From contig CAXXKZ010000006.1 of NCBI GenBank assembly GCA_963665545.2, positions 248,001 to 312,000 of the forward strand: a stretch of 64,000 bases of DNA, written 5' to 3'. The notes under the pieces were generated by a model that saw nothing but the letters and a program-made list of their open reading frames with translations, had not been told where the DNA came from and made no database searches. Of this stretch, positions 35,223 through 43,750 are shown piece by piece. Each line of letters begins with the position of its first letter. Within the stretch, counting starts at the first letter, position 1. Both the position numbers and the translations under genes were made by a program. The DNA comes from G963665545 sp963665545 (GTDB lineage Bacteria; Pseudomonadota; Gammaproteobacteria; Xanthomonadales; SZUA-36).

Positions 35223-37157
35223 TCAATATCCCGAAAAAGTTCCCAATACACGCCAATACAAACTCCACAGGATCATCCCAACTGACGATAAAGCCAGGAG
35301 GATGAGGTAGGCGCGCATGACAACAGGAAATCTCGCCTGGCTACTCAAAAGTGAATTTCTGAAGATCAACTGCCATGCCGCGAATAATAGGCCGATAGCG
35401 GCCAGGTGCATCCCGAAACGCCATGCAAAAGCCTGCGGACGCATGCCAAATATCGCGTCACCGCCATATTGAAGTTCCAACGCTATGGCAGCCAGAAATA
35501 TGAGGATGGAGCAGGTTAACAATCCACAGGTTCGTCGCAAGACAACGTTTTTTGAGGACAAATACGCCACACTTGTAAGTATCAGGAACCCAAAAATCGC
35601 CAGGGGAAGAATAGTGTAAAGAGGCCTTTCGTACCAAAACCGCTTTGCCGCATGGCTCAGCGCTCCACCTGCAACGATAAGACGGTCACCTGCATGATAG
35701 AACGTTACTCGAGTGTCACTGCCACTTGACTCAAAGACCTGTGGCGCTGATTGTAACCAGGGACCTTTGCCGTTGATGGTCAAACTGGTTGTGGCAGAGT
35801 TGAATGTAATATCAACCGCAGCAATTGTGCTGATAATTCGTCGAGCAAGCGTGGATGAACCCAATAATATCAATGGCGTATAGCGCCCTTCAAAGCCGAT
35901 TAATTCTTCATTGGTGAATCGAATCAAATTCGGCAAGGCCGGAATACCACCTGCGTCCTGTCTGTCACCTACGGCAATCTTGTTGAGATAATCTATACCG
36001 GACAGGACGATTTCAGTCGAGATCGCGGCAGACAAATCCTGCATTTCCGACGGCTCGCCAGCCATGAGACTCGGGAAGAACCCAGCCGCACTGGATGTGT
36101 CGCCCGCGACGGCCAAAAAGATGCCAATCTGATCTCTCGGTGAGATCAGAAAATGTGCAGAAAACCCGCGGATTCCCCCAGGTTTGCCGACGGCACCGTG
36201 GCCGACTGGACCCACCTCTTCAAACATAAAACTCAACCCGGACACCAGTGGATGGACGCGGTTCATGTTGGTGTCCATCAACACGGCGAAGTTTTCGCTC
36301 GACAATAGCGTGCCACCCGAATACTGCCCGTTGTTAAGCAGAACCTTCATGAACCTGTTCATGTCTCTTGCGGTAGTACTGGCGTCACCGGATGACTGGG
36401 CCAATTCACGTAACACTTCGTGCTCGCAAATACTCCATTTATCGTCGCCTCCCAATTCATGACATGCAACCGCGGTTGTCAGTCTCTCTTCTTGCAATGC
36501 GGCGGCGGTATTCACCATACCCAATGGCTTGAAGATTCTGTCCTTGGCAACTTGCGGAAAAGACTTCCCTTCGATATCGGCAATGACCAGGCCCAGGAGG
36601 CCCACACCCAGATTGTCGTAATATCTGAATTTTCCCGGTGGGTGCACACGCCGCAGACTCCTCTCAAAATCAATGACTTCCATGGGCCCGCTTCGTATGG
36701 AAACCTCTTTTAGATGATCAATTTCGGACGCAAGCCCGGAACTGTGATTGAGAATGTGGCGTGCTGTTATTGGCTCGCGAAACGTTTTGGGCACGGTAAA
36801 GCGCCGTAGGTATTGATTCAAATCGGTGTCCAGATCCAGCACGCCCTCTTCTACCAGTTGTAAAGCGATGATGGCGGTAAAAATTTTGGAGATGGAGCCG
36901 ATTCGAAACAATGTCCTGTTTACATCAACGCCCGCGCCAGATTGAATATCACGCGTACCATAAGCCCTCAAAAACAGATCTTTCGCATCGGAAGTCACGC
37001 CAACGGTAGCGGCTACGATTAACGAATCATCGATTGCTGACTTGATTTTGCTATCGAAATGCGCAGCAACTGAGTGCGAATCTATTTCCGCCATATCGGC
37101 TTGACCCTGCGATAGCGCCAATACCATCGCCAGGCCGATTGTGTACTTCCATTTCAT
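35223..37157 (-). CDS. Serine hydrolase (beta-lactamase/PBP fold) with C-terminal membrane domain
   Basis: 644 residues from ATG 37157 (MKWKYTIGLAMVLALSQG, a signal peptide); an in-frame ATG at 37175 adds six residues. Active-site motifs are SISK in IGSISKIFTAI, YDN in FRYYDNLGVG and HGAVGKPGG in the position of KTG. After a linker beta domain (450-530) four hydrophobic helices follow (PLYTILPLAIFGFLILTSVA, LLTCSILIFLAAIALEL, and two more), anchoring it to the membrane. Such four-helix tails occur on a subset of exported serine hydrolases. The start is immediately downstream of a CTACC-N8-GGTAG dyad, so TetR control is likely. Confidence 0.86.
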   Translation of the reverse strand: MKWKYTIGLAMVLALSQGQADMAEIDSHSVAAHFDSKIKSAIDDSLIVAATVGVTSDAKDLFLRAYGTRDIQSGAGVDVNRTLFRIGSISKIFTAIIALQLVEEGVLDLDTDLNQYLRRFTVPKTFREPITARHILNHSSGLASEIDHLKEVSIRSGPMEVIDFERSLRRVHPPGKFRYYDNLGVGLLGLVIADIEGKSFPQVAKDRIFKPLGMVNTAAALQEERLTTAVACHELGGDDKWSICEHEVLRELAQSSGDASTTARDMNRFMKVLLNNGQYSGGTLLSSENFAVLMDTNMNRVHPLVSGLSFMFEEVGPVGHGAVGKPGGIRGFSAHFLISPRDQIGIFLAVAGDTSSAAGFFPSLMAGEPSEMQDLSAAISTEIVLSGIDYLNKIAVGDRQDAGGIPALPNLIRFTNEELIGFEGRYTPLILLGSSTLARRIISTIAAVDITFNSATTSLTINGKGPWLQSAPQVFESSGSDTRVTFYHAGDRLIVAGGALSHAAKRFWYERPLYTILPLAIFGFLILTSVAYLSSKNVVLRRTCGLLTCSILIFLAAIALELQYGGDAIFGMRPQAFAWRFGMHLAAIGLLFAAWQLIFRNSLLSSQARFPVVMRAYLILLALSSVGMILWSLYWRVLGTFSGY

Positions 37158-37182
37158 TGGCGGTATTCCAAACATAAGTTAC

Positions 37183-37200
37183 CTACCGATTGATAGGTAG
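37183..37200. promoter_or_regulatory. CTACC-N8-GGTAG dyad upstream of serine hydrolase
   Basis: CTACC-GATTGATA-GGTAG lies 8-25 bases upstream of the first in-frame ATG (37175). Arms and spacer length match the site at 34465-34484 in front of the TetR gene. A repressor bound here would block transcription or early elongation. Confidence 0.65.
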
Positions 37201-37267
37201 TTAATATTCTACAGGGGTGCCGTAGGATTGTCATTCAAAAGCGGAAACGATTTCCCGTCGAGGGCGG

Positions 37268-37564
37268 CTACCCGAAGGGTTGTTCATCAAACGGCCATTT
37301 TGGCCGGGAAATGCGATTGAATTCAAGTTGGGTCAGGTCGGTTGCCAACACACCGGGCGAGTCGACATACAACACTTCTTGCGCAATGGGTGCGAAAGAG
37401 GTGTAGAAGTGCTGACTGGATTTAACCACAACAATTTTCCTGTCTCTGACAGGGATTCCGAATCGGGAAAAGTCCTCAACGAAAAATGTTTGTCCGCGGC
37501 TGTCGATGAGCACGATGTCAATACCCATCCCGTGCACCCAGGCGCCTTCGAATCCGACAGCATC
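37268..37564 (-). pseudogene. C-terminal remnant of an M81 (MlrC-type) metallopeptidase
   Basis: The frame reads from just after a TAG at 37565-37567: DAVGFEGAWVHGMGIDIVLI, then RKIVVVKSSQHFYTSFAPIA, VLYVDSPG and RPKWPFDEQPFG before its stop. VVKSSQHF and the final RP.WP are signatures of the MlrC C-terminal domain (about the last 95 residues). The metal-binding N-terminal two-thirds is missing, so it cannot be active. It is joined in frame, across one stop codon, to a truncated membrane protein, indicating an illegitimate junction. Confidence 0.8.
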
Positions 37565-37690
37565 CTAGCCGTGGAGTGCCTCGAGAAAAATGCCCAGCGT
37601 CAGGAAGCCGAGCAGCATCAGCCAGCCCCAGCGAAAGTGGGTCTGCGCCAGTCGGCAAATGTTCGGGTCCGGGGTATTGTTTTCAGCCAT
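37565..37690 (-). CDS. Truncated small membrane protein (41 aa)
   Basis: ATG 37690 with an AAAGGA Shine-Dalgarno opens a 41-codon frame: polar N-terminus MAENNTPDPNICRL, a helix WGWLMLLGFLTLGIFLEAL, then HG and TAG. It begins 17 bases after the end of the multiheme cytochrome gene and is clearly part of that operon. The frame ends right after the first helix where an M81-peptidase fragment begins, so it looks like the stump of a larger membrane protein, perhaps an electron-transfer partner of the cytochrome. Confidence 0.55.
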   Translation of the reverse strand: MAENNTPDPNICRLAQTHFRWGWLMLLGFLTLGIFLEALHG

Positions 37691-37707
37691 TGGTCGTTCC
37701 TTTCAGC

Positions 37708-39577
37708 TTATTCGCTAATTATCAACCAGCGGTTATTCCGCTGCTTGTAGAGTTTCTGGAAAGTATCCATCTGCAGCAGGCCGGCGCCCGACACGAACGT
37801 CGCCGATGGCGCCGGGCTCTGGTCGAGCGTGCCATTGGAAGTCCAATGATCCATGTAAGCCTGAGCCGCCACGGCGCGCTCAGAATGCGACCCGACGTAG
37901 TCGAAAGGGATGTTCTCCCCGGTCACCTGCTGCAACGAACGATGCGCGATCATCCGCACCGCCGAATAGGGATCGAGCAACAGCATGGACAGGTATGGCT
38001 GCACCCATTGATTGCCGGATGCTTCCAGCGCCCAAGCTTGGCCCATGTGCCAGGCGACGACCGCCCGCTGGGCGGCATCGCCGCGCAGCGCCCACAGCGC
38101 CCCGGCGGCGATGGTCCCCCTGCTCGTCGATCAGTTCAACAGCCGGTGCGCCAATGCGCTCGGCAAGGTGATCGGCGGTCCACGCCAGCGTCTTGTCGAG
38201 GTGGCACAGATTGCATGCGTTGGGCTGATCGGTCGATGTGATACCCGAGGTGGTGGGGGAGGCGATGCGGTGGCTGCGCACGGCAGCGAGCAATGCGTAC
38301 CCGGTGTAGGGCATATGGCAGTTCATGCACTCGCTGCCGCTGCTGGCCGCAGCGTGACGGGTATGGCTGGTCACGTTGTCTTCGTATTCGGTATGGCACT
38401 GCAGGCAAGCCCTGTTGCCGTTCATTGAAGAAGCGATCAAGTCCAGCGGCTCATCGCCGTGCAGTGCGTGACACGACAGGCAAGTCAATTGGCCGCGGGT
38501 AAAGCAACCCGACTGCGACATCGAGTTGTATTCGCGCCCGCCCGTGCGGGCCGTGCCATCCGGCCAGAACATGTTCTCCGGGCTGCGTGAATTTTCCAGG
38601 CTGGACAGCCGGAAATGTTCTTCGAGTTGTTTGCCGGCGCGAAAACTCGCCCAGTTGCCCGAATGAAATCCGCCGGGAAGCAGTGCAAACGCGTGGCATT
38701 GACCGCAGACTTCGGAGGAGCGCGCCTGGGAAAGCCGGCGGGGATTGACGATGGTCGGGTCCGGCCGGTCGCGTATTCGCTCAAGGTACCGGTGAATCGG
38801 GTTCTGATGGGCCCTGATATGGTCCTCGCCCGGTCCATGGCAACTGGCGCATGCAATGCCAAGCTCGGTGACCTCCGTCTCCCAGCTATCCGTCTCGGAG
38901 ATGTAATTTGGCAGCGCGCCGACCGAATGGCAGCGGATGCAGTCCTGGTTCCAGGTCGGGGTATATTGTTTCCAGTCATCGGGCCGCATGAACGTGTGCT
39001 CGGAAGGAATCCAGCGCGCCATCGCGATCTCGTAGACCCATGGAAATTGCCGCAACGCGCCGTTCGGTGCCAGGGTCCAATAGATTTGTTGATGACGCGA
39101 TCCGGTCGTCATCACGACGCGCTTGGAATCTGCTTCCTTCACGCCGCCGCCGAGTTCACCTGCCGACGTCTCGGCCACCCAATATTCGTTGTCGCGGCGG
39201 TTGACGACGAAGGATTTGTCATTCCACGTCAGCGTGCGCCCATCGAATGGGGCGATCACGCTGTCCGGCCCGGCCACCTGGGTCATCGTGCGATGGAAAC
39301 TGTCGTGCCAGGCCTGGTACTGCCCCGGGTGGCAGGCGATGCAGGAATCCGACGGCAACATACCGTCACGCACCGTCCGGTCGGGGACGGCGTTTGCCAG
39401 AACTGCATCCCGACTGGGCGCGGGTACCGCCAGCAATAGCGCGACCGCCGCTAGTGCAAGCAAAACCATGAATAGGGCTTTGCTCAATCGACGCTTCAGG
39501 GCATAAGCCAGCGGCAGCAACGCGGCGACGAAGGCCGTCAGAAAAAGCAGGTTTTCAGCGAGGTGCGTGGATTCCAT
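37708..39577 (-). pseudogene. Membrane-anchored octaheme c-type cytochrome, frameshifted near the 3' end
   Basis: From ATG 39577 two N-terminal helices (LLFLTAFVAALLPLAYAL and ALFMVLLALAAVALLLAV) precede a periplasmic domain with eight heme motifs: CIACH, CIRCH, CASCH, CGQCH, CLSCH, CLQCH, CMNCH and CNLCH. After ELIDEQG a run of five G (plus strand 38116-38120) shifts the frame; the correct continuation TIAAGALWALRGDAAQRAVV is one base out and runs to TAA at 37708, giving a HEAT-like C-terminus. All heme sites lie before the lesion. Likely role: periplasmic multi-electron transfer or substrate reduction. One extra G in a homopolymer could also be an assembly error. Confidence 0.85.
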
Positions 39578-39595
39578 GTTCTACGTCGCTATCGA

Positions 39596-39838
39596 CTACC
39601 GCCCCGCCGTCTGGTCGATATCCGCAAGCAGCAAGCGGTAGCGACGCTCGCGCTCGTCAGCTGACCCGCCATAGACGCTGCGCACCAGCGCCTTGTAGTT
39701 TTCGACGGTACGCGGCTCCAGTGGACGGCCGGCAATCGGCGTGTTAACGAGAGGGGCCAGGCCGCCGCCTCGCAAAACAAAGTAGGCGGCCAACGCGATC
39801 AAAACAGCCAGGACAGTAATAATGGTGAAATTTCGCAT
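39596..39838 (-). CDS. Small membrane protein upstream of the octaheme cytochrome
   Basis: 80 residues with one N-terminal helix (FTIITVLAVLIALAAYFVL) followed by a soluble tail (PRTVENYKALVRSVYGGSAD, then ERRYRLLLADID). It ends 18 bases before the cytochrome start, so it is the first gene of that operon. No family recognised. It may be a single-span subunit or assembly factor for the cytochrome complex. Confidence 0.6.
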   Translation of the reverse strand: MRNFTIITVLAVLIALAAYFVLRGGGLAPLVNTPIAGRPLEPRTVENYKALVRSVYGGSADERERRYRLLLADIDQTAGR

Positions 39839-39888
39839 TGAGGTCTCGATGCCTTGAAGTCTCTTTCCCGGGGTCTATTCTAAATAAT

Positions 39889-40008
39889 ATCTGGATGGGA
39901 GACTGTGAAGATGTGGAAGAGTGGGAAAAGTTCTACAATTTTTCTCGCCCGCATGGTGCCTTTAATGGCCTGGCACCCTATGAAGTTCTCCGAGAGAGGT
40001 TACAATAA
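39889..40008 (+). pseudogene. C-terminal remnant of a DDE transposase (rve type)
   Basis: The plus-strand frame ends at TAA 40006-40008 and reads EEWEKFYNFSRPHGAFNGLA followed by PYEVLRERLQ. 'W..FYN..RPHGA..G..PYE.LRERL' is the invariant C-terminal block of integrase-core transposases of the IS481/IS3 type. Only about 37 codons remain and no terminal repeats are visible. It abuts the branched-chain dehydrogenase operon, marking an old rearrangement point between it and the cytochrome operon. Confidence 0.8.
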
Positions 40009-40101
40009 TTTGTGGATGGAGTGTCATTCAAGGACGTGTCTATCATACTGACGCGCGCGGGATTCGAATTCTCGAATTGCAGTGACGCAGAGGATGAATT
40101 T

Positions 40102-41193
40102 GTGCCGGCTAAAATTGCATCATTCAAAATAAATTATTTCCAGTTCCTGTCGCCGGACGGGCGCCTCATCGGCGACGAAGTTCCGCCACTGGCGCACGAT
40201 TTCGAGAAACTTGAAGACCTTTTCAGCAAGATGATCCTGGCCAGCACCTTTGACCGGAAGGCCATTGCTTTGCAACGCACCGGCAAAATTGGCACCTATC
40301 CTCCCAGCCTCGGGCACGAAGCTGCACACGTTGCCATCGGCAGCGCCATGCGCGAGGAGGACTGCTTTTTTCCCTCCTATCGTGAATTGGGTACGCAACT
40401 GTGCCGGGGGGTGCGCATGCGCGAAATGTTCCTGTACTGGGGCGGCGATGAACGCGGCAATAATTTCAGCGTAGCCAAACACGATTTTTCGTGGAACGTG
40501 CCCATTGCCACTCAGTGCCTGCACGGTGCCGGCGCCGCGATGGCATTCAAGCTGCGCAAGGAACCGCGCGTTGCGGTTGTGACCATTGGCGACGGCGGCA
40601 GCTCCAAGGGCGATTTTCTTGAATCGATTAATGCAGCCAGCGCGTTCAATCTGCCCCTGGTACTGGTCATCGTGAACAACCAGTGGGCTATTTCGATGCC
40701 TCGTTCTCGTCAAACTGGGGCAAAAACCCTGGCACAGAAGGGTATTGCCGGCGGCCTGCCATCGATACAGGTGGACGGCAATGACCTGATCGCCGCGCAC
40801 TGGGTGATGGAAGAAGCGATCAGCAATGCGCGCGCGGGCAAAGGGGCGACAGTCGTTGAGATGATGACCTACCGGTTGGGGGACCATTCCACCGCAGATG
40901 ATGCCGGCCGCTACAGATCTGCCGAAGAAGTCGAGACTGCCAGAAAACAGGAACCCCTGGCACGGCTGCGCACCTATCTGACCGAACAGGGTCACTGGAA
41001 TGAGGCCAAAGAGGAGGAACTGGTCAAAGCGTGCGAGCAACAAATCGAACAAGAGATCAGCATCTACCTGGCGATGGAACATCAGGGAGTGGAATCGATG
41101 TTCGATCACCTTTTCGCCAATATGCCGGTGAACCTTGAGAGGCAACGCCAGCAGGCACTCATGCTGTCAAGAAAGGATTCGACCGATGGCTGA
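40102..41193 (+). CDS. bkdA1: Branched-chain 2-oxoacid dehydrogenase E1 alpha subunit
   Basis: 363 residues from GTG 40102, chosen because an AGAGGA Shine-Dalgarno sits 8 bases upstream and because the sequence from there (ASFKINYFQFLSPDG) is the usual E1-alpha N-terminus; the frame is open upstream to 40012. The ThDP motif is GDG163-165 to NN192-193 (IGDGGSSKGDF...VIVNNQWAIS). GHEAAHVAIGSA and the phosphorylation-loop-like YRLGDHSTADDAGRYRS are typical. With E1 beta it decarboxylates 2-oxoisovalerate-type acids in the cytosol. First gene of the operon. Confidence 0.93.
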   Translation: MPAKIASFKINYFQFLSPDGRLIGDEVPPLAHDFEKLEDLFSKMILASTFDRKAIALQRTGKIGTYPPSLGHEAAHVAIGSAMREEDCFFPSYRELGTQLCRGVRMREMFLYWGGDERGNNFSVAKHDFSWNVPIATQCLHGAGAAMAFKLRKEPRVAVVTIGDGGSSKGDFLESINAASAFNLPLVLVIVNNQWAISMPRSRQTGAKTLAQKGIAGGLPSIQVDGNDLIAAHWVMEEAISNARAGKGATVVEMMTYRLGDHSTADDAGRYRSAEEVETARKQEPLARLRTYLTEQGHWNEAKEEELVKACEQQIEQEISIYLAMEHQGVESMFDHLFANMPVNLERQRQQALMLSRKDSTDG

Positions 41194-42166
41194 AATCACA
41201 CTGATCGAAGCCGTCACCATGGCGCTTCAATGGGAACTGGCCCACGACGACGACGTGGTGCTCATCGGTGAAGACATCGGCATCAACGGCGGGGTGTTTC
41301 GCGCTACAGCGGGTTTGCTTGAACAATTTGGAGACCAGCGCGTGATTGACACGCCGCTGGCGGAGACGATGATAGCCGGACTGGCCGTGGGCATGGCGGC
41401 GCAAGGTATGAAGCCGGTGGCAGAAGCACAATTCATGGGCTTTATCTATCCCATGTTCGACCATATTATTTCCCATGCGGCGCGGCTGCGGAACCGCACC
41501 CGTGGCCGCCTGTCCTGCCCGATGGTATTGCGCGTGCCATTCGGCGGCGGCATTCATGCGCCCGAGCACCACTCCGAGAGTACCGAAGCCATGCTGGCGC
41601 ACATACCCGGCATCCGGGTGGTGGTGCCCTCCTCCCCCTCAAGGGCCTATGGTCTGCTGCTGGCGTCAATACGTGAGCCGGACCCGGTCATTTTTCTTGA
41701 GCCGAAACGAATATATCGCCATAACAAGGAAGAGGTCGAAAACGATGGGCAAGAACTGCCGCTCGATGTGTGCTATGTGCTACGCGATGGCAGCGACATT
41801 ACACTTGTGAGTTGGGGCGCGCTGATCAAGGAAACGCTGGAAGCGGCGGAGGCGCTGCAGCAGCAGGGAATTAGTGCTGAAGTGATCGATATTGCCACCA
41901 TCAGCCCGCTGGATATGGATACCATCATGGAATCAGTGGCCAAAACCGGACGCTGCGTGATTGCCCATGAAGCAGCCCGCAATTGTGGCGTCGGCGCTGA
42001 AATTGCCGCCAACCTGGCAGACGCGGGATTATTTCACCTCATCGCACCGGTAAAACGAGTCACGGGCTACGATTCAATCATGCCTTTGATGAGGCTGGAG
42101 AAAAAATACATTCCTGATGTCGGGCGCATCCTCAGTGCCGTAAACGAAGTCATGGAGGTGTCGTGA
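41186..42166 (+). CDS. bkdA2: Branched-chain 2-oxoacid dehydrogenase E1 beta subunit
   Basis: 326 residues from ATG 41186, overlapping the E1 alpha stop by eight bases. The transketolase-like pyrimidine domain has VLIGEDIGINGGVFRATAGL (with the ThDP-contacting Glu), DTPLAETMIAGLAVGMA and EAQFMGFIYP; GGIHAPEHHSES is the conserved substrate loop. The C-terminal domain ends GYDSIMPLMRLEKKYIPD. It forms the alpha2beta2 decarboxylase with the previous product. Confidence 0.94.
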   Translation: MAEITLIEAVTMALQWELAHDDDVVLIGEDIGINGGVFRATAGLLEQFGDQRVIDTPLAETMIAGLAVGMAAQGMKPVAEAQFMGFIYPMFDHIISHAARLRNRTRGRLSCPMVLRVPFGGGIHAPEHHSESTEAMLAHIPGIRVVVPSSPSRAYGLLLASIREPDPVIFLEPKRIYRHNKEEVENDGQELPLDVCYVLRDGSDITLVSWGALIKETLEAAEALQQQGISAEVIDIATISPLDMDTIMESVAKTGRCVIAHEAARNCGVGAEIAANLADAGLFHLIAPVKRVTGYDSIMPLMRLEKKYIPDVGRILSAVNEVMEVS

Positions 42167-43365
42167 ACATTTTTCGTTTACCCGACCTTGGTGAAGGCCT
42201 GCCCGACGCCGAAATCGTCCAGTGGTATGTCGCCGAAGGAGATGACATAACCCTGGACGACCCGCTGGTCTCGATGGAAACGGCCAAAGCAGTGGTCGAG
42301 GTGCCCAGTCCTTACAGCGGCAGGGTCATCAAGTTATACGGCCAGCCCGGCGATGTAATCAATACCGGTGATCCGCTGGCCGAATTCGAAGGATCATCCT
42401 CCCGCGAACAGGCCGGCGGCGGGCAGGTTGACCAGGATAAAGCTGGCGAAGATACCGGTACGGTCGTCGGAAAGATGGAGATATCTGACGACCTGATGGT
42501 GGAGAAGCCCCTGAACGTCGCGGGCATGCGGGTGACACCGGCCGTGCGCGCTCTGGCCAGGAAGTTGCGCATTGATCTTGCAACAGTCACACCGACCGGA
42601 ACCGATGGCGTCATCACGCGGGCTGACGTCGAGTCCGCCGGGCAAAACGCCTCGCGCCCAGCAGCGGTGCATGCACGTGGGCACAGGCAGTATGGGGGGC
42701 AGCATGAGGCGCCTTCAACGCAGGCTGCTGGTGAATGGGAACCCGTCAGGGGAACGCGCAGGGCCATGGCCCGCATCATGTCCGAGTCACATGCCGCCGT
42801 GGTACCCACGACCGTGATGGACGATGCGGACCTGCATCAATGGGAACAGGGTCAGGACGTTATGACCCGGCTGATTCGCGGCATGGCGGCGGGCGCACGG
42901 ACCGAACCGGGTCTCAATGCCTGGTATGACCCGCAGCGTAACGCCCGCAAGATTCACCAGGGTATGGATGTTGGCATGGCTGTGGACACGCCGGACGGTT
43001 TGTTCGTTGCCGCCCTGCGGGCCGTAGATTGTGGCAGCGCTGCTGAAATCCAGGAGAAAATAGCGCGGGTTCGAGAGCAGGTCGAAAAGCGATCCATTCC
43101 CCCTGAAGAATTAAGCGGTTACACCATCATGCTGTCTAATATTGGCGCTTTGGGCGGGCGCTATGCGACGCCGATTATCGTGCCGCCCTGCGTGTGTATT
43201 GTGGCAGCCGGAAGCATTCGAAATGAAGCCGTTTCTGTCCGGGGCACAATGGTGTTCCATCGAATATTGCCGCTTTCGATGACCTTTGATCATCGGGTTT
43301 GCACCGGCGGCGAAGCCGCCCGTTTCCTTGGCGCCATGATCGATGATCTTGCTCAGGCGCAGTGA
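42163..43365 (+). CDS. bkdB: Dihydrolipoyl acyltransferase (E2) of branched-chain 2-oxoacid dehydrogenase
   Basis: 400 residues, GTG start overlapping the E1 beta stop. Domains in order: lipoyl domain 1-75 with lipoyl Lys42 in SMETAKAVVEV; a Gln/Gly/Asp-rich linker; peripheral subunit-binding domain near 125-160 (TPAVRALARKLRIDLATVTP); catalytic domain from about 190. The active-site motif reads FDHRVCTGGEAARFL, with Thr in place of the usual Asp of DHRxxDG; the catalytic His is kept. E3 (lipoamide dehydrogenase) is not encoded nearby and must be shared with other complexes. Confidence 0.92.
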   Translation: MNIFRLPDLGEGLPDAEIVQWYVAEGDDITLDDPLVSMETAKAVVEVPSPYSGRVIKLYGQPGDVINTGDPLAEFEGSSSREQAGGGQVDQDKAGEDTGTVVGKMEISDDLMVEKPLNVAGMRVTPAVRALARKLRIDLATVTPTGTDGVITRADVESAGQNASRPAAVHARGHRQYGGQHEAPSTQAAGEWEPVRGTRRAMARIMSESHAAVVPTTVMDDADLHQWEQGQDVMTRLIRGMAAGARTEPGLNAWYDPQRNARKIHQGMDVGMAVDTPDGLFVAALRAVDCGSAAEIQEKIARVREQVEKRSIPPEELSGYTIMLSNIGALGGRYATPIIVPPCVCIVAAGSIRNEAVSVRGTMVFHRILPLSMTFDHRVCTGGEAARFLGAMIDDLAQAQ

Positions 43366-43369
43366 AAAG

Positions 43370-43744
43370 TCACGTAGAAGCCCGCCGCGGCGCCAATATT
43401 ACCCACAGCATCGCAGCACCGATTAACGCATGTAGTCCAAATGTGGGCCACAGCAGAATTCCGTCCATACCACCCGTCAATCCAAGTGCGGCGAACAAAA
43501 TAGCGGCGCCGATGTTGTAGGTGCAAATTCCAGCCCGCGAGGCAAATCGGGGTTGCTGTGTCTCGGTCTGCCAGGCCGAGACACCAAGGGCGATTAGCCC
43601 AATTCCCAAAGCTCGCGAGACGGCAATTCAAATTTGACCCATTTCATCGCCCAGCAACAAGTCAATTGTCAGCTGCGGCGAGGCGATCAAAGCCAAGCCA
43701 ACCAAAACCTCGATAATTGCCGAAGCATTGAAAAGCTGCCTCAT
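43370..43744 (-). pseudogene. Small membrane protein interrupted by an in-frame TGA
   Basis: ATG 43744 opens MRQLFNASAIIEVLVGLALI and continues to GDEMGQI, where TGA at 43628-43630 stops it. The same frame continues with AVSRALGIGLIALGVSAW, YNIGAAILFAALGLTGG and LWPTFGLHALIGAAMLWVIL to a normal stop at 43370. The four-helix pattern spans the stop, so this is one ~124-codon gene with a nonsense mutation; GGA to TGA would be a single change. TGA is an ordinary stop elsewhere in the window, so recoding is unlikely. It converges on the E2 gene. Confidence 0.7.
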
Positions 43745-43750
43745 CTAGAG

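Noticed and set aside
37280..37750. 156-codon plus-strand frame opposite the cytochrome operon end
   Set aside because: It is antisense to the M81 remnant, whose frame has recognisable motifs; the plus-strand translation has none.
43628..43630. TGA read as an amino acid in the small membrane protein
   Set aside because: TGA is used as the normal terminator by several other genes in the window (for example at 9245, 13-kb and 43-kb loci), so a code change is not supported.
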